Shown: positions 1-8,131, counted from the stretch's first letter. The stretch: 60,954 bases of DNA from Acidilobaceae archaeon (GCA_027082825.1 JALWTO010000029.1:1-60954), one strand, 5' to 3'. Notes: generated from the sequence alone by a model not told the origin. Made by a program: numbers and translations.

Positions 1-766
1 CCTTAGAGTATATTGTTGCTGGTATGTATCTTGTAACTGTTAGTGGTGCACCCTTTGGAGGCAATATTTCAACTGTGATCATACCATAGGGCCCAACACA
101 ACCCTTGAATAAGAATGTTGGCTTTGTTGAATTTGTTGCATTAAACTTAAATGGTAGATAAACTATTAACCATGCCTTCTCTCCAGCAGTTAATAGCTTT
201 AGGTTGCCGTCATAGTCATTTGCATAAATAACAGCCTTTGCACTCTGATTTATCCAATAGGTAGTATTTGAAGTACTATTTTCCGAAAGAGCATTGGTAA
301 TCGACAGATTCATGAGACTACCAAGGTTGTTGGTATTAAGTGGATTAACATTACTGGCATTAAGCAAGCCTCCATATACATAACTCTTTCCTCCTGGAAG
401 CCTTATGATAACTGTAACGTTTGTATGGCTCAGATCAACGCTATTCCATCCTGGTGCAACTCTCAGTGGTATGGCAACAGAGGAGATATCATTGCAAGAG
501 TAAGTGTTGTTTGCAAAAAGCCATTCTGAACCATTATAATAGTATAGTGCAAGGCTTCCATTAGTATATCCTATCACATCTCCATCTACCTCTAAGGCTG
601 TCGACGCTTGAGCTAATCCTTTGCTCATGGCCTCCTTGCTCTTTTGGCTTGCAGTCATACCCATGTTTAACGCAACGAATGCTACTGCTGCAGCAACGAT
701 CACGAATGCTATCAATATTATTGCAGCCTCAATACCTACAATACCCCTTCTTCTCTTATGCATCAT
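1..766 (-). CDS. archaellin (FlaB/ArlB type), copy 1, C-terminus cut by window edge
   Basis: Major filament subunit of the archaellum, secreted and assembled outside the cell. The minus-strand frame starts at an ATG at 766 (a second ATG follows at 763) behind the purine-rich run GGGGGGAAG, and stays open to base 1, about 255 codons. The N-terminus is a class III signal peptide: KRRRG followed by the hydrophobic IVGIEAAIILIAF segment, with processing by prepilin peptidase expected after the glycine. The mature part is unusually rich in N-X-S/T sequons (about ten, several in residues 65-90 and 140-215), which fits N-glycosylated archaellins. It holds two cysteines in variable segments. Long stretches are identical in DNA to the neighbouring copy. 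The stop codon lies outside the window. The family call is firm; which filament it belongs to is inferred from the N-terminal helix. Confidence 0.88.
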   Translation of the reverse strand, partial: MMHKRRRGIVGIEAAIILIAFVIVAAAVAFVALNMGMTASQKSKEAMSKGLAQASTALEVDGDVIGYTNGSLALYYYNGSEWLFANNTYSCNDISSVAIPLRVAPGWNSVDLSHTNVTVIIRLPGGKSYVYGGLLNASNVNPLNTNNLGSLMNLSITNALSENSTSNTTYWINQSAKAVIYANDYDGNLKLLTAGEKAWLIVYLPFKFNATNSTKPTFLFKGCVGPYGMITVEILPPKGAPLTVTRYIPATIYSK

Positions 767-782
767 ACTTCCCCCCTTTTAG

Positions 783-1421
783 CTAGCCTAGATCAATAGC
801 TCCTATCTGATATATTGTTGCTGGTATGTATCTTGTAACTGTTAGTGGTGCACCCTTTGGAGGCAATATTTCAACTGTGATCATACCATAGGGCCCAACA
901 TAATAATCATTGTCTGGTAAGTAAACAGTTAGCCATGCCTTCTCTCCAACGGTAAGTAGATCAGGATTTCCATCGTAGTCTGTAACATTTATCACGGCAA
1001 CTGGATTACCAGGATTTGGATTTTTAGCCAAAATCGATGTTATATTTTCTCCGCTCAGTTTTTTAATATTACTGGCATTAAGCAAGCCTGTGAATGTGTA
1101 ACTCTTTCCTCCTGGAAGCCTTATGATAACTGTAACGTTTGTATGGCTCAGATCAACGCTATTCCATCCTGGTGCAACTCTCAGTGGTATGGCAACAGAG
1201 GAGATATTCTGTGCATCAGGACTATATCCTATCACATCTCCATCTACCTCTAAGGCTGTCGACGCTTGAGCTAATCCTTTGCTCATGGCCTCCTTGCTCT
1301 TTTGGCTTGCAGTCATACCCATGTTTAACGCAACGAATGCTACTGCTGCAGCAACGATCACGAATGCTATCAATATTATTGCAGCCTCAATACCTACAAT
1401 ACCCCTTCTTCTCTTATGCAT
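783..1421 (-). CDS. archaellin (FlaB/ArlB type), copy 2
   Basis: Second archaellin, 212 residues, 16 bp upstream of copy 1 in the same orientation. I start it at the ATG at 1421 rather than the in-frame ATG at 1448, because AGGTGA lies just ahead of 1421 and the protein then begins MHKRRRG like copy 1. The class III signal peptide and the hydrophobic helix of roughly 25 residues are identical to copy 1 in DNA. The central part is shorter: copy 1 carries extra segments of about 14 and 35 codons. Sequons remain at NIS, NVT, NAS, NIT and NVT. The C-terminus ends in AIDLG. Co-transcription with copy 1 is likely from the spacing. Known family; exact filament role inferred. Confidence 0.9.
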   Translation of the reverse strand: MHKRRRGIVGIEAAIILIAFVIVAAAVAFVALNMGMTASQKSKEAMSKGLAQASTALEVDGDVIGYSPDAQNISSVAIPLRVAPGWNSVDLSHTNVTVIIRLPGGKSYTFTGLLNASNIKKLSGENITSILAKNPNPGNPVAVINVTDYDGNPDLLTVGEKAWLTVYLPDNDYYVGPYGMITVEILPPKGAPLTVTRYIPATIYQIGAIDLG

Positions 1422-1553
1422 ACTTTCACCTACCTTTGTTTTTGTCATGGTGTTATAATGTACATGAAAGCTTGATAACCCCTTGTAATGAAAGGCTTTT
1501 GTTTTTCCGTTCTAGAATCTTGGATTGTCCATTTTGTTTAATCAATATCTTAC

Positions 1554-1569
1554 CAAAAATTTATATATT
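1554..1569 (-). promoter_or_regulatory. candidate TATA/BRE element upstream of the archaellins
   Basis: Read on the minus strand this is CAATATATAAATTTTT, a good crenarchaeal box A. It lies about 130 bp upstream of the ATG at 1421, so it would leave a long leader. The element is nearly symmetrical and could also fire on the plus strand toward the structured block at 1662-1750. A weaker TTATAA lies near 1452-1458, closer to the gene. Assignment is tentative. Confidence 0.35.
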
Positions 1570-1661
1570 GAAAGAAAATAAGTCTTTAAGTCCCTTGATG
1601 TCTTCAAGACTTTATTCTTTTCAACAATCTTATTTCTTCTCTCAGACATAGTTATACCACA

Positions 1662-1750
1662 GAGGGTCCATGTGGCCTGTTTCCCCCGAAGTTAGGGGGA
1701 TGCTCTTAGCCTCAGGGCAGTGATGAGGGGCCAAAGCTCCGAAGACCCTC
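1662..1750. ncRNA. candidate structured RNA, unknown class
   Basis: An 89-bp block of about 60 percent GC stands out in AT-rich surroundings. It is closed by a 7-bp perfect helix (GAGGGTC at 1662-1668 with GACCCTC at 1744-1750). Inside is a 5-bp helix (TGGCC at 1673-1677 with GGCCA at 1729-1733) and a hairpin with a CCCCC/GGGGG stem (1683-1687 with 1695-1699). On the plus strand a box-C-like GTGATGA (1720-1726) is followed by a CCGA, which could form a kink-turn resembling an L7Ae site. I see no ACA tail, tRNA, SRP or RNase P signature. The strand is not settled: it also directly follows, and touches, the stop codon of the minus-strand nucleotidylyltransferase gene, so it may be a 3' UTR element. 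Confidence 0.5.
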
Positions 1751-2894
1751 ACTCAATTATCTCTCCAGGCTTCACAATACTGAATGGTCTTAGTGCAGTT
1801 TTAGGCCCTATAATACCGCCTAACCTTGGAGGCCTTCTGGTAAACTTTACATAAGACTTTAGTCTTTCTGGTATATTTTCAGGTTTTCCAACTTCGACAA
1901 GTACATAAGGGCCTATTTTCGCATCCTCTCCAACAACGCTGTTTGATATTAGGCTGCACTCTCCTACGGTTGCCCTATCCATGATCACAGATTTCTCAAC
2001 CTTTGCCCTATCCATGATCACAGCATCATCATTAACTATACTGGAGATAAGTATCGAGTTTCTTCCAACAATAGAGTTCTTGCCTATATAGGCGGGTCCC
2101 TCAATTATTGCCCCGCTTTTTATTATTGCTCCCTTCTCTATAAGGACATTACCCTCTATGATCACATCTCTGGAAATGAAGGCTCCCATTTCTATTCTAG
2201 AAGGGATTAGCTTGCTTACAATGTTGATAGATTCTAATATGTCCCAAGGATATCCTATCTCTGTCCACTCCCCATGCCATACTGTAGCTCCAAGAAGGCC
2301 TTTGGATGCAAGAGAACTAAGTACCTCATAATAATTCTTATTGGCAAGATCCTCAAGAACATCTATATTACCAACAAGGATCCCTCCAAATACATATCCA
2401 CCAAATCTTCTGTCTTCAGAAAATGGAGGCTTAAATGTCTCAACTCTTGAACCCCTTAGCTTAATGAAGCCATAGGTCTCGAGACCAGAAATCACGGGAA
2501 CTGCTGAGACTACAGCTGGATATCCACTGCTTGAATAGAACTCTAGCACTGATCTTGCCATTCCTTTTGGTGCAGAGAGAAATCCAACAAATGAAAAGAT
2601 AATTTCAGAGTGTTTGGATTCTTTGACCTTTTTAAGGGCTATATTAAAAGCCGACTCTAAAGATCCTTCAGTTTCTTGCTCAACAATATATACATTTTCT
2701 AAGGCCCAAGGCATGCCTTTGCTCCAGTTTGGAGGAACAACAATGACTATCTCGTTAACTCCAGCATTTTTTAGTTCATCAAGGGAATACTCTAACAAGA
2801 GCTTCCCAGCTAACCTCAAGAAGGCTTTGGGTTTTCCCTTAGATAGAGGACTTAGTCTCTCTCCCGGTCCTCCAGCTAAAACAACTCCTATCAT
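1749..2894 (-). CDS. sugar-1-phosphate nucleotidylyltransferase with left-handed beta-helix domain (GlmU-like)
   Basis: Makes NDP-sugars, here most likely UDP-GlcNAc. Residues 1-230 are a nucleotidyltransferase domain that opens with the signature LAGGPGERLSPLSKGKPKAF, including the nucleotide-binding glycine loop and catalytic lysine region. From about residue 235 a left-handed beta-helix of hexapeptide repeats begins (for example IEKGAIIKSGAIIEGPAYIG). In archaeal relatives this C-terminal domain acetylates glucosamine-1-phosphate, so the protein may be bifunctional. At 381 residues it is near the usual length. It lies 11 bp downstream of glmS in the same orientation, which supports a GlcN-1-P/UDP-GlcNAc role over a glucose or mannose enzyme. 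Substrate is inferred from context. Confidence 0.85.
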   Translation of the reverse strand: MIGVVLAGGPGERLSPLSKGKPKAFLRLAGKLLLEYSLDELKNAGVNEIVIVVPPNWSKGMPWALENVYIVEQETEGSLESAFNIALKKVKESKHSEIIFSFVGFLSAPKGMARSVLEFYSSSGYPAVVSAVPVISGLETYGFIKLRGSRVETFKPPFSEDRRFGGYVFGGILVGNIDVLEDLANKNYYEVLSSLASKGLLGATVWHGEWTEIGYPWDILESINIVSKLIPSRIEMGAFISRDVIIEGNVLIEKGAIIKSGAIIEGPAYIGKNSIVGRNSILISSIVNDDAVIMDRAKVEKSVIMDRATVGECSLISNSVVGEDAKIGPYVLVEVGKPENIPERLKSYVKFTRRPPRLGGIIGPKTALRPFSIVKPGEIIE

Positions 2895-2905
2895 TAGAGG
2901 TCCCT

Positions 2906-4762
2906 CTACTCCACAGTCACTGTTTTTGCTAGGTTCCTAGGTTTATCTGGATTATATCCTTTGGCTACTGATATATAGTATGAAAGTAGCTGAAAGAAGG
3001 GAATGAATATAAATGGTTCTAAAACATCGTTTTTATTTATTGAATTAAGGTCAATTGTCCTTATCCTCTCATTATCGGGAATATCAAGCTCCGTATCTGA
3101 GGGCTTAAGAATCCATACATTAGCCTCTCTTGCAGCCATCTCAATGGCATTACCGACAATCTCTGGTGAGTCATTTGTAGCTATAATGAAAACTGGAAAG
3201 TCTTTTTCAACAAGGGCTATTGGTCCATGTTTACTCTCTCCTGCAGGATAGGCCTCGGCATGAAGATACGAAATCTCCTTTATCTTTAGTGCTGCCTCTT
3301 TTGCAATGTAATGTCCTAGGCCTCTTCCTAATACATAGAGGCTACCTTTATAGTTGTTCATGAGTTTTGCTATGTATTTGGCTAGAGGGTCGCTTATCTC
3401 TATAGATTCTTGAATGTAACTATCAGCCCTGCTTAAGATCTCGCTAAGCCTTTTGTAATTTTCTTTGCTCAATAATCCCAAACCTCTTCCTACCTCTATT
3501 ACAAGGAGCTCTAATGCCAATACCTGCGAGGTATAGGTTTTTGTTGCAGCAACTCCTATCTCAGGTCCGGCCCTTATGTAAAGGGTCATGTCTGACTCTC
3601 TGTCAAGAGCACTTCCTACTACATTGGTTAGGGTAATGATTTTTGCACCCTTTCTCTTGAAGGTTCTAACAGCTTCTAGAGTGTCGAAGGTTTCTCCGCT
3701 CTGGCTTATAGCTAAGACAATGTCTCCATCGTTTATAGCGGATTCCAATACTTTAAACTCACTTGATATGAGAGGTATGGCCATCTTCTTTGTTAACTTT
3801 GACATAAAATATGTGAAGATAAGTCCAGCATGATAACTCGTTCCAGCCCCAACAACTATTATTCTCTTTGATGAGGTAAAAACTTCTGCAACTTTCTTAA
3901 GAGAGGGATCCTCGGCTAGGCCATTATAGGTATCAGACAATGCTTGAGGTTGTTCATATATTTCCTTTATCATAAAGTGAGGATAACCACCTTTTGATGC
4001 AAGCTCAGGGCTCCATTCTATAAGTTTTATTCTGTTTTTTAACGCTTCAGCATCAATCTTATAGAAGGATCCTTCACTTCCAAATCTATAAATGGAAACC
4101 TCATCTGGCTCTATATAACCAAATTCTCCGTCATTGAGCATTATAAATTTCCTTGTGATATCTAGGAGAGCTGGTATATCACTTGCTATTGCGGAGCCTC
4201 CGTCAAACATACCAAGTATTAGCGGGCTTTTCATTTTTGCAAAATATATCCTTTTGGGCTCATTTTTGTAAAGTATTGCTAGGGCATAGCTTCCCTCCAA
4301 TTTTTTCAACGCTTCTACCATAGACTCAAGAAGACTCTTACCATGCCTTAGACCATCCTCTATTATATGGGCTATAAGCTCTGTATCAGTTTCACTCAGT
4401 AATCTATGTTCCTTTTCCAAATAATCTCTAAGGCTGGCATAATTTCTTATTACACCATTATGAACAAGAGCTATCTCATCCCTACAATCTGTATGGGGAT
4501 GAGCGTTGCTATCGGTTGGAGGACCATGAGTGGCCCATCTTGTATGGCCTATCGCAGTTCTCCCCCTGAGCTCATCCAGACCTAATCTTTTTCTGACATT
4601 GGCTAGATCTCCTGCACCCTTCCTGACAACAAGCCTTCTATTGTCTGTTATCACAGCAATGCCAACACTATCGTAGCCTCTATATTCAAGCATTGCAAGG
4701 CCTTTCAAAACATCTTTAACTGAATCACCAGTCTTTTTTGTTAACCCTATTATGCCGCACAA
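2906..4762 (-). CDS. glmS: glutamine--fructose-6-phosphate aminotransferase (isomerizing)
   Basis: Converts fructose-6-phosphate and glutamine to glucosamine-6-phosphate in the cytoplasm, the entry step to UDP-GlcNAc. The 618-residue protein has the class II glutaminase domain first, with the catalytic Cys2 in MCGIIGL, and HTRWATHG near residue 95. Two SIS sugar-isomerase domains follow, with SQSGETFDT in the first. The C-terminal LAKTVTVE is the conserved GlmS end. The start is a TTG at 4762 with GGGAGTG about eight bases ahead. It is the first gene of a two-gene unit with the GlmU-like enzyme. GlcNAc produced here would feed the glycan locus between 24 and 35 kb (inference). Confidence 0.96.
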   Translation of the reverse strand: MCGIIGLTKKTGDSVKDVLKGLAMLEYRGYDSVGIAVITDNRRLVVRKGAGDLANVRKRLGLDELRGRTAIGHTRWATHGPPTDSNAHPHTDCRDEIALVHNGVIRNYASLRDYLEKEHRLLSETDTELIAHIIEDGLRHGKSLLESMVEALKKLEGSYALAILYKNEPKRIYFAKMKSPLILGMFDGGSAIASDIPALLDITRKFIMLNDGEFGYIEPDEVSIYRFGSEGSFYKIDAEALKNRIKLIEWSPELASKGGYPHFMIKEIYEQPQALSDTYNGLAEDPSLKKVAEVFTSSKRIIVVGAGTSYHAGLIFTYFMSKLTKKMAIPLISSEFKVLESAINDGDIVLAISQSGETFDTLEAVRTFKRKGAKIITLTNVVGSALDRESDMTLYIRAGPEIGVAATKTYTSQVLALELLVIEVGRGLGLLSKENYKRLSEILSRADSYIQESIEISDPLAKYIAKLMNNYKGSLYVLGRGLGHYIAKEAALKIKEISYLHAEAYPAGESKHGPIALVEKDFPVFIIATNDSPEIVGNAIEMAAREANVWILKPSDTELDIPDNERIRTIDLNSINKNDVLEPFIFIPFFQLLSYYISVAKGYNPDKPRNLAKTVTVE

Positions 4763-5215
4763 GGTTTCGCACTCCCTTTTTAGCTTGTATTCAGAAAGGT
4801 TATAGGAATGTTTTTCAGTTTATATTTTAGGGATGAGGAAACCACGGGACAGAGCACATTGCTATGAAGAAACCTGTCTCAACTGACATAATTTATGTAA
4901 AAATTATTTGAAGTATCTTCTGGAGGATAGAAACTTGGTTAAGGCCGTTTTGGATCTTTTATGACTATGAGATATACTAATGATGTGTATATGCTTGGCC
5001 TCATTTTCGCAAATATATCCTTTTGGGCTCATTATCTCTTTAGGATTATGCTATGGTGTCTGTTTCATAGATAATCCTGGTTCCAGTAGCTTGTTATCAG
5101 TTTTAAGTCATTAAGAACAATGAGGAAGACTATCTTCAAGTCTATATAAATAATTTATTCCATTATTCTTAGTCACGGCATTCTTTTACATACTTTGTTC
5201 TATTATAGCTGAATG
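4763..5215. other. gene-free stretch with a copied glmS fragment
   Basis: No credible gene lies in these 453 bases; the longest reading is about 42 codons. It contains the short glmS-derived copy at 5001-5033 and adjoins the captured 3' end of the membrane-protein gene at 5245-5333. The promoter of glmS must lie at its left end, but I see no strong TATA box there. The stretch looks like decayed or patched DNA rather than a regulatory region. Confidence 0.6.
5001..5033 (-). repeat. 33-nt near-copy of an internal glmS segment
   Basis: These bases match 4231-4264 inside glmS in the same orientation with one substitution and one deleted A (32 of 34 positions). The source encodes EPKRIYFAKMK of GlmS. 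The flanks show no further similarity, so it is an isolated fragment and not a decayed gene copy. Confidence 0.75.
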
Positions 5216-5767
5216 TTATTTCTTCATCATATTTTTCATGGAAAAATTCCAAGGATCCTTCTTCCCCTCCTCGCCTCTGCTGGAGATAAGTTCAGGAGCT
5301 TGATACATAAGCAGGATATCCGAGAGGTTTGAAAGGATCCTTGTCTGAATTACAGAGAGCCAGAAACCTAATGTGACTACAGTTAGTATGCTATCCTTTG
5401 CTCTCACTCTTCTATCGGCAACAATTCTTAATGATAATAATGCTCCTAGAACTACAGGGTAAAGAGCTATAGATATAGCTGAGACAAGAACATCCTTCAG
5501 GCCAACACTTCCTCCCTCTTTTATGAGGTTCCAAGAAAGTCTTGCCAACAGAAGGATCCTTAGTTCAATGAGAGCGCCTATTAGATATAGTGCAATAAAT
5601 ATAGAAGCCAGTACTCTTCCTTCAAAAGGTGTGAGTCTATATTTTAAAACAATGAATATAAGCCATGCCGTAACTGAGGCCGACATTAATAGAGGGGGTA
5701 GCCATGAATGCGAATTCTTTACAACCTCTCCAGTTTTCCACATTCTCTCTGTAACACTCATGTCCAT
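5216..5767 (-). CDS. small integral membrane protein with a captured C-terminus
   Basis: No family recognised. Four hydrophobic helices are visible at about residues 23-41, 50-76, 91-116 and 124-144. The ORF opens with an ATG at 5767, but GAGGT lies about seven bases before a second ATG at 5761, a better start. The gene follows the MBL nuclease by 14 bp, so they are probably co-transcribed. Residues from about 146 to 175 are read from the reverse complement of sequence found at the end of the FdhE-like gene at 21 kb, so the polar tail (QAPELISSRGEEG and on) is unlikely to be original. The natural protein probably ended near residue 145 or continued into lost sequence. A membrane location is clear; function is unknown. 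Confidence 0.6.
   Translation of the reverse strand: MDMSVTERMWKTGEVVKNSHSWLPPLLMSASVTAWLIFIVLKYRLTPFEGRVLASIFIALYLIGALIELRILLLARLSWNLIKEGGSVGLKDVLVSAISIALYPVVLGALLSLRIVADRRVRAKDSILTVVTLGFWLSVIQTRILSNLSDILLMYQAPELISSRGEEGKKDPWNFSMKNMMKK
5245..5333 (+). repeat. 89-bp copy of the 3' end of the FdhE-like gene, in opposite coding sense
   Basis: The plus strand here matches the sense strand of 21005-21093 (minus strand there) at 87 of 89 positions, including the TGA stop of the FdhE-like gene. Here it lies inside, and antisense to, the 3' end of the membrane-protein gene. Similarity stops sharply on both sides. Confidence 0.9.
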
Positions 5768-5781
5768 TACCTCACGGTTTC

Positions 5782-6756
5782 CTAAGGCTCTACAACAGCC
5801 TCTATGCCAAGTCTTCTCTGTATATACTTGGCTGTAAGATATGCATCTCTACCTCTATAACCATCTACAATTACTTTTTTGGGTCTTGCCTCCATTATAT
5901 ATTCTATAACTTCCTTAAATGTTGCATGATCACTGAAAGAAACGTTAAATACGTTTTCTGAAAGCTGGACCACAACATCTCTAAACTCCCTGCCAGTAAG
6001 CTTTATATGAGTTCCAGATCTCTTTCTAAAAGTCTTAAACAAAGAAGACCTAGTGAAAACTATTGCGGGCTCATCTTTGACGAACTCAGAGAGAGGCAAG
6101 AGATTTCCAACATTGATCCCATAAAATTTTGATGCAACCTTCATTAGCTTTATCGTAAGTGAGTCAGCAACAAAAGTGTCTTTGATCCCTCTCGCTCTCA
6201 ATTCGACCATAATTTCTTGAAGTTTCCCATTAAAACCATAGATCCATACAGGTCCCCTGCTCTTTCTATCCTCAATTATCCTTACAAGGCTATTGACTGC
6301 TTCCCAATCGGTCCACTTTCTATCTCTAAGAGGGCTGCCATACGTTGCATCTATAACAAGTACATCAAGGTTTTTCATAGGAGTTGTTCCAGGCATCTTG
6401 AAGTCCCCAGTATAACCGACTCTAAATTCTTTTCCTTCAATAAGAACCTGAGCACTACCAGCTATGTGTCTTGCCTTAAGGAGGGTTAAGGTTTCTTTGT
6501 CAACAGTTACAGACTTTTTGTATTTCAATGGAAGCCTTTTCTCCTTAGGGATTTTATATCCTAGGATCTCAAGCATGTCTAAGGTAGTTGGAGTAGCTAT
6601 TATGTACAAACTTCTCTTTAAATTATAACTGAGTCCAGTAAGATGGTCTTGATGTATATGTGTGACCACTCTTATTAGTCTTTCTGCAGGTCCATCAACA
6701 ACAACGTTATAACCTAAGAGTATTCCTCCTTTGGAATTTATTTTAGCCTCAATCAT
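5782..6756 (-). CDS. metallo-beta-lactamase-fold nuclease-like protein
   Basis: A two-metal hydrolase of the archaeal MBL-fold exonuclease type related to RNA/DNA processing enzymes. Residues 33-38 give the zinc motif H-x-H-x-D-H (THIHQDHL). Further ligands lie in the ARHIAGSAQ segment, in TGDFKMPGT, and in FSDHATF near residue 275. These match the beta-CASP/SNM1-like layout, although at 324 residues it lacks a large insert. The start at 6756 has GAGGT about nine bases upstream. It heads a unit with the small membrane-protein gene. Whether it acts on RNA or DNA cannot be told from sequence. No signal peptide, so cytoplasmic. Confidence 0.78.
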   Translation of the reverse strand: MIEAKINSKGGILLGYNVVVDGPAERLIRVVTHIHQDHLTGLSYNLKRSLYIIATPTTLDMLEILGYKIPKEKRLPLKYKKSVTVDKETLTLLKARHIAGSAQVLIEGKEFRVGYTGDFKMPGTTPMKNLDVLVIDATYGSPLRDRKWTDWEAVNSLVRIIEDRKSRGPVWIYGFNGKLQEIMVELRARGIKDTFVADSLTIKLMKVASKFYGINVGNLLPLSEFVKDEPAIVFTRSSLFKTFRKRSGTHIKLTGREFRDVVVQLSENVFNVSFSDHATFKEVIEYIMEARPKKVIVDGYRGRDAYLTAKYIQRRLGIEAVVEP

Positions 6757-6849
6757 CTTGTTGATTACCTCTCATAACATTCTTTCGGTCTTTTCTTTTC
6801 AGACTCCAGACATTCAAAAAGAAACTTAGCACATTTACAGCTTTTTCCT

Positions 6850-7548
6850 TCATGTCCTCCAATAAAAGTTCTTGCTATATCTGTACCTAAAAGCTATAAA
6901 AGAGAATATTGCAGCAAGCAAAATTCCTAGAGTAGAATAAAGCATTATCTTTTTTAAGTTTCTTGAAACAAGAGGAGAACCACATACGAGTCCACTTGCC
7001 GAGGATAGCATTGCCTTCCCCCCTATATTGCCGCTAAAGATCATGTATGCAGGCAGATAACTTCCTTTAGGCATAAGAATACTTATGTTCTCTCCATCTA
7101 GATGATATTCACTTTTAAAATAGGCTATGCACTTCATCATAGAGCTGGTGCTTTCTGAATAATAAGGAATTACCAGCTTATTGGACAAAGGAGATCCTTT
7201 CTCTGAACTGAATTCTATTGCTTCCCTTAGTATATAAAGAAACTGCTCCAGTTGAGGTTTTATTATGTCATAAAGTCCTGAAATAGACGGAGATATGTAA
7301 TTTACATTTAGCCTAAGCCTAAGTTTACTACCTTCACCATAATATACTATTAAAGTAGCATAGGCTTCCCATTTTACTGTTCCAGCACCATAAATTTTAG
7401 ATGTTCCACTTAGTGAAACGGTATATGTAACTTCTGTTGAACCCTGAGCATAGGCAAACCTAGTGCCTCCACTGGCCAATAACAGAATTAGAAGGAACAA
7501 GATAAAGAGCCTTTTTTTATTCTCTTTTATGCTAAAGGTTATTACCAA
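6850..7548 (-). CDS. secreted or membrane-anchored protein of unknown function
   Basis: No family recognised. Residues 12-35 form a signal sequence with positive residues before it and an AYAQ junction that looks like a cleavage site. The next 160 residues are beta-rich and polar, with a sequon (NIS). A single transmembrane helix near residues 200-220 is followed by a basic tail, so the folded part should lie outside the cell with a C-terminal anchor. The start is a TTG at 7548, 17 bp after the stop of the pyrophosphatase gene, with AGGT eight bases ahead, so the two genes are probably one transcript. The link to pyrophosphatase may be incidental. Confidence 0.62.
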   Translation of the reverse strand: MVITFSIKENKKRLFILFLLILLLASGGTRFAYAQGSTEVTYTVSLSGTSKIYGAGTVKWEAYATLIVYYGEGSKLRLRLNVNYISPSISGLYDIIKPQLEQFLYILREAIEFSSEKGSPLSNKLVIPYYSESTSSMMKCIAYFKSEYHLDGENISILMPKGSYLPAYMIFSGNIGGKAMLSSASGLVCGSPLVSRNLKKIMLYSTLGILLAAIFSFIAFRYRYSKNFYWRT

Positions 7549-7565
7549 TTTGCACTTTACCTGCC

Positions 7566-8099
7566 TTACTCCTTTGCTCTATACCTCTCTATGGCATTAA
7601 TTATTCTCTTTTTTGCTTCCTCGGCTCCTTTCCATCCAGTAACTTTCACCCACTTTTCAGGTTCTAACTCCTTGTAATGTTCAAAGAAGTGTCTTATCTT
7701 ATTCTTAAGATCATCTGGTATAGAGTTCACGTCATTCCAGTTCTTATAGTAAGGATCAAGCTTTGGCTTAGGAACTGCAATAATCTTTGAGTCAGGTCCA
7801 TTCTCATCTTCCATTTCGAGAAGCCCTATAGGAACGACCTCTATAAGTGAGCCTGGAACAACTGATTCACGGCTTATCACCATAACGTCAACTGGATCTC
7901 CGTCCTCTTCCAGAGTTCCTGGTACAAATCCATAGTTGAATGGATATACCATGCTTGTATAGAGAAATCTATCAACCTCTATTATACAGGCCTTTTTGTT
8001 GAACTCATATTTAACCGAGCTGCCCATTGGTATCTCAATTATTGCATTTATGACATTGGGCGCATCTTTTCCAGGACCAACCTTTTCTAAACAAGCCAT
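7566..8099 (-). CDS. ppa: inorganic pyrophosphatase, family I
   Basis: Hydrolyses pyrophosphate to two phosphates in the cytoplasm and pulls forward nucleotide-dependent biosyntheses. The 177-residue length is typical. The signature [12 protein letters not shown] carries the metal-binding aspartates, preceded by the conserved [11 protein letters not shown] segment, and [14 protein letters not shown]-type elements follow near the C-terminus. The ATG at 8099 has GGTGAT ahead. It is transcribed away from rpl7ae across a 93-bp divergent region. Confidence 0.96.
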   Translation of the reverse strand: MACLEKVGPGKDAPNVINAIIEIPMGSSVKYEFNKKACIIEVDRFLYTSMVYPFNYGFVPGTLEEDGDPVDVMVISRESVVPGSLIEVVPIGLLEMEDENGPDSKIIAVPKPKLDPYYKNWNDVNSIPDDLKNKIRHFFEHYKELEPEKWVKVTGWKGAEEAKKRIINAIERYRAKE

Positions 8100-8131
8100 A
8101 TTATCACCAAAAGAAACTGATGTCAGCTAGG

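Larger units (their letters stand above)
1..1421. repeat. tandem gene duplication with three perfectly identical DNA blocks
   Basis: Comparing the two archaellin copies base by base gives three blocks with no difference: 565-763 against 1223-1421 (199 bp, N-terminal helix), 381-489 against 1099-1207 (109 bp), and 9-98 against 811-900 (90 bp, near the C-terminus). Between the blocks the genes diverge strongly and differ in length. Perfect identity including silent sites next to strong divergence points to local gene conversion or selection for diversified surface segments. Confidence 0.92.

Noticed and set aside
1139-1651. 170-codon plus-strand frame over the archaellin
   Set aside because: Antisense to the duplicated archaellin gene; its residues only reflect the complement of the conserved helix and it lacks a ribosome-binding site.
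4831-4886. Possible box C/D RNA behind glmS
   Set aside because: C box does not match the consensus and there is only one D box.
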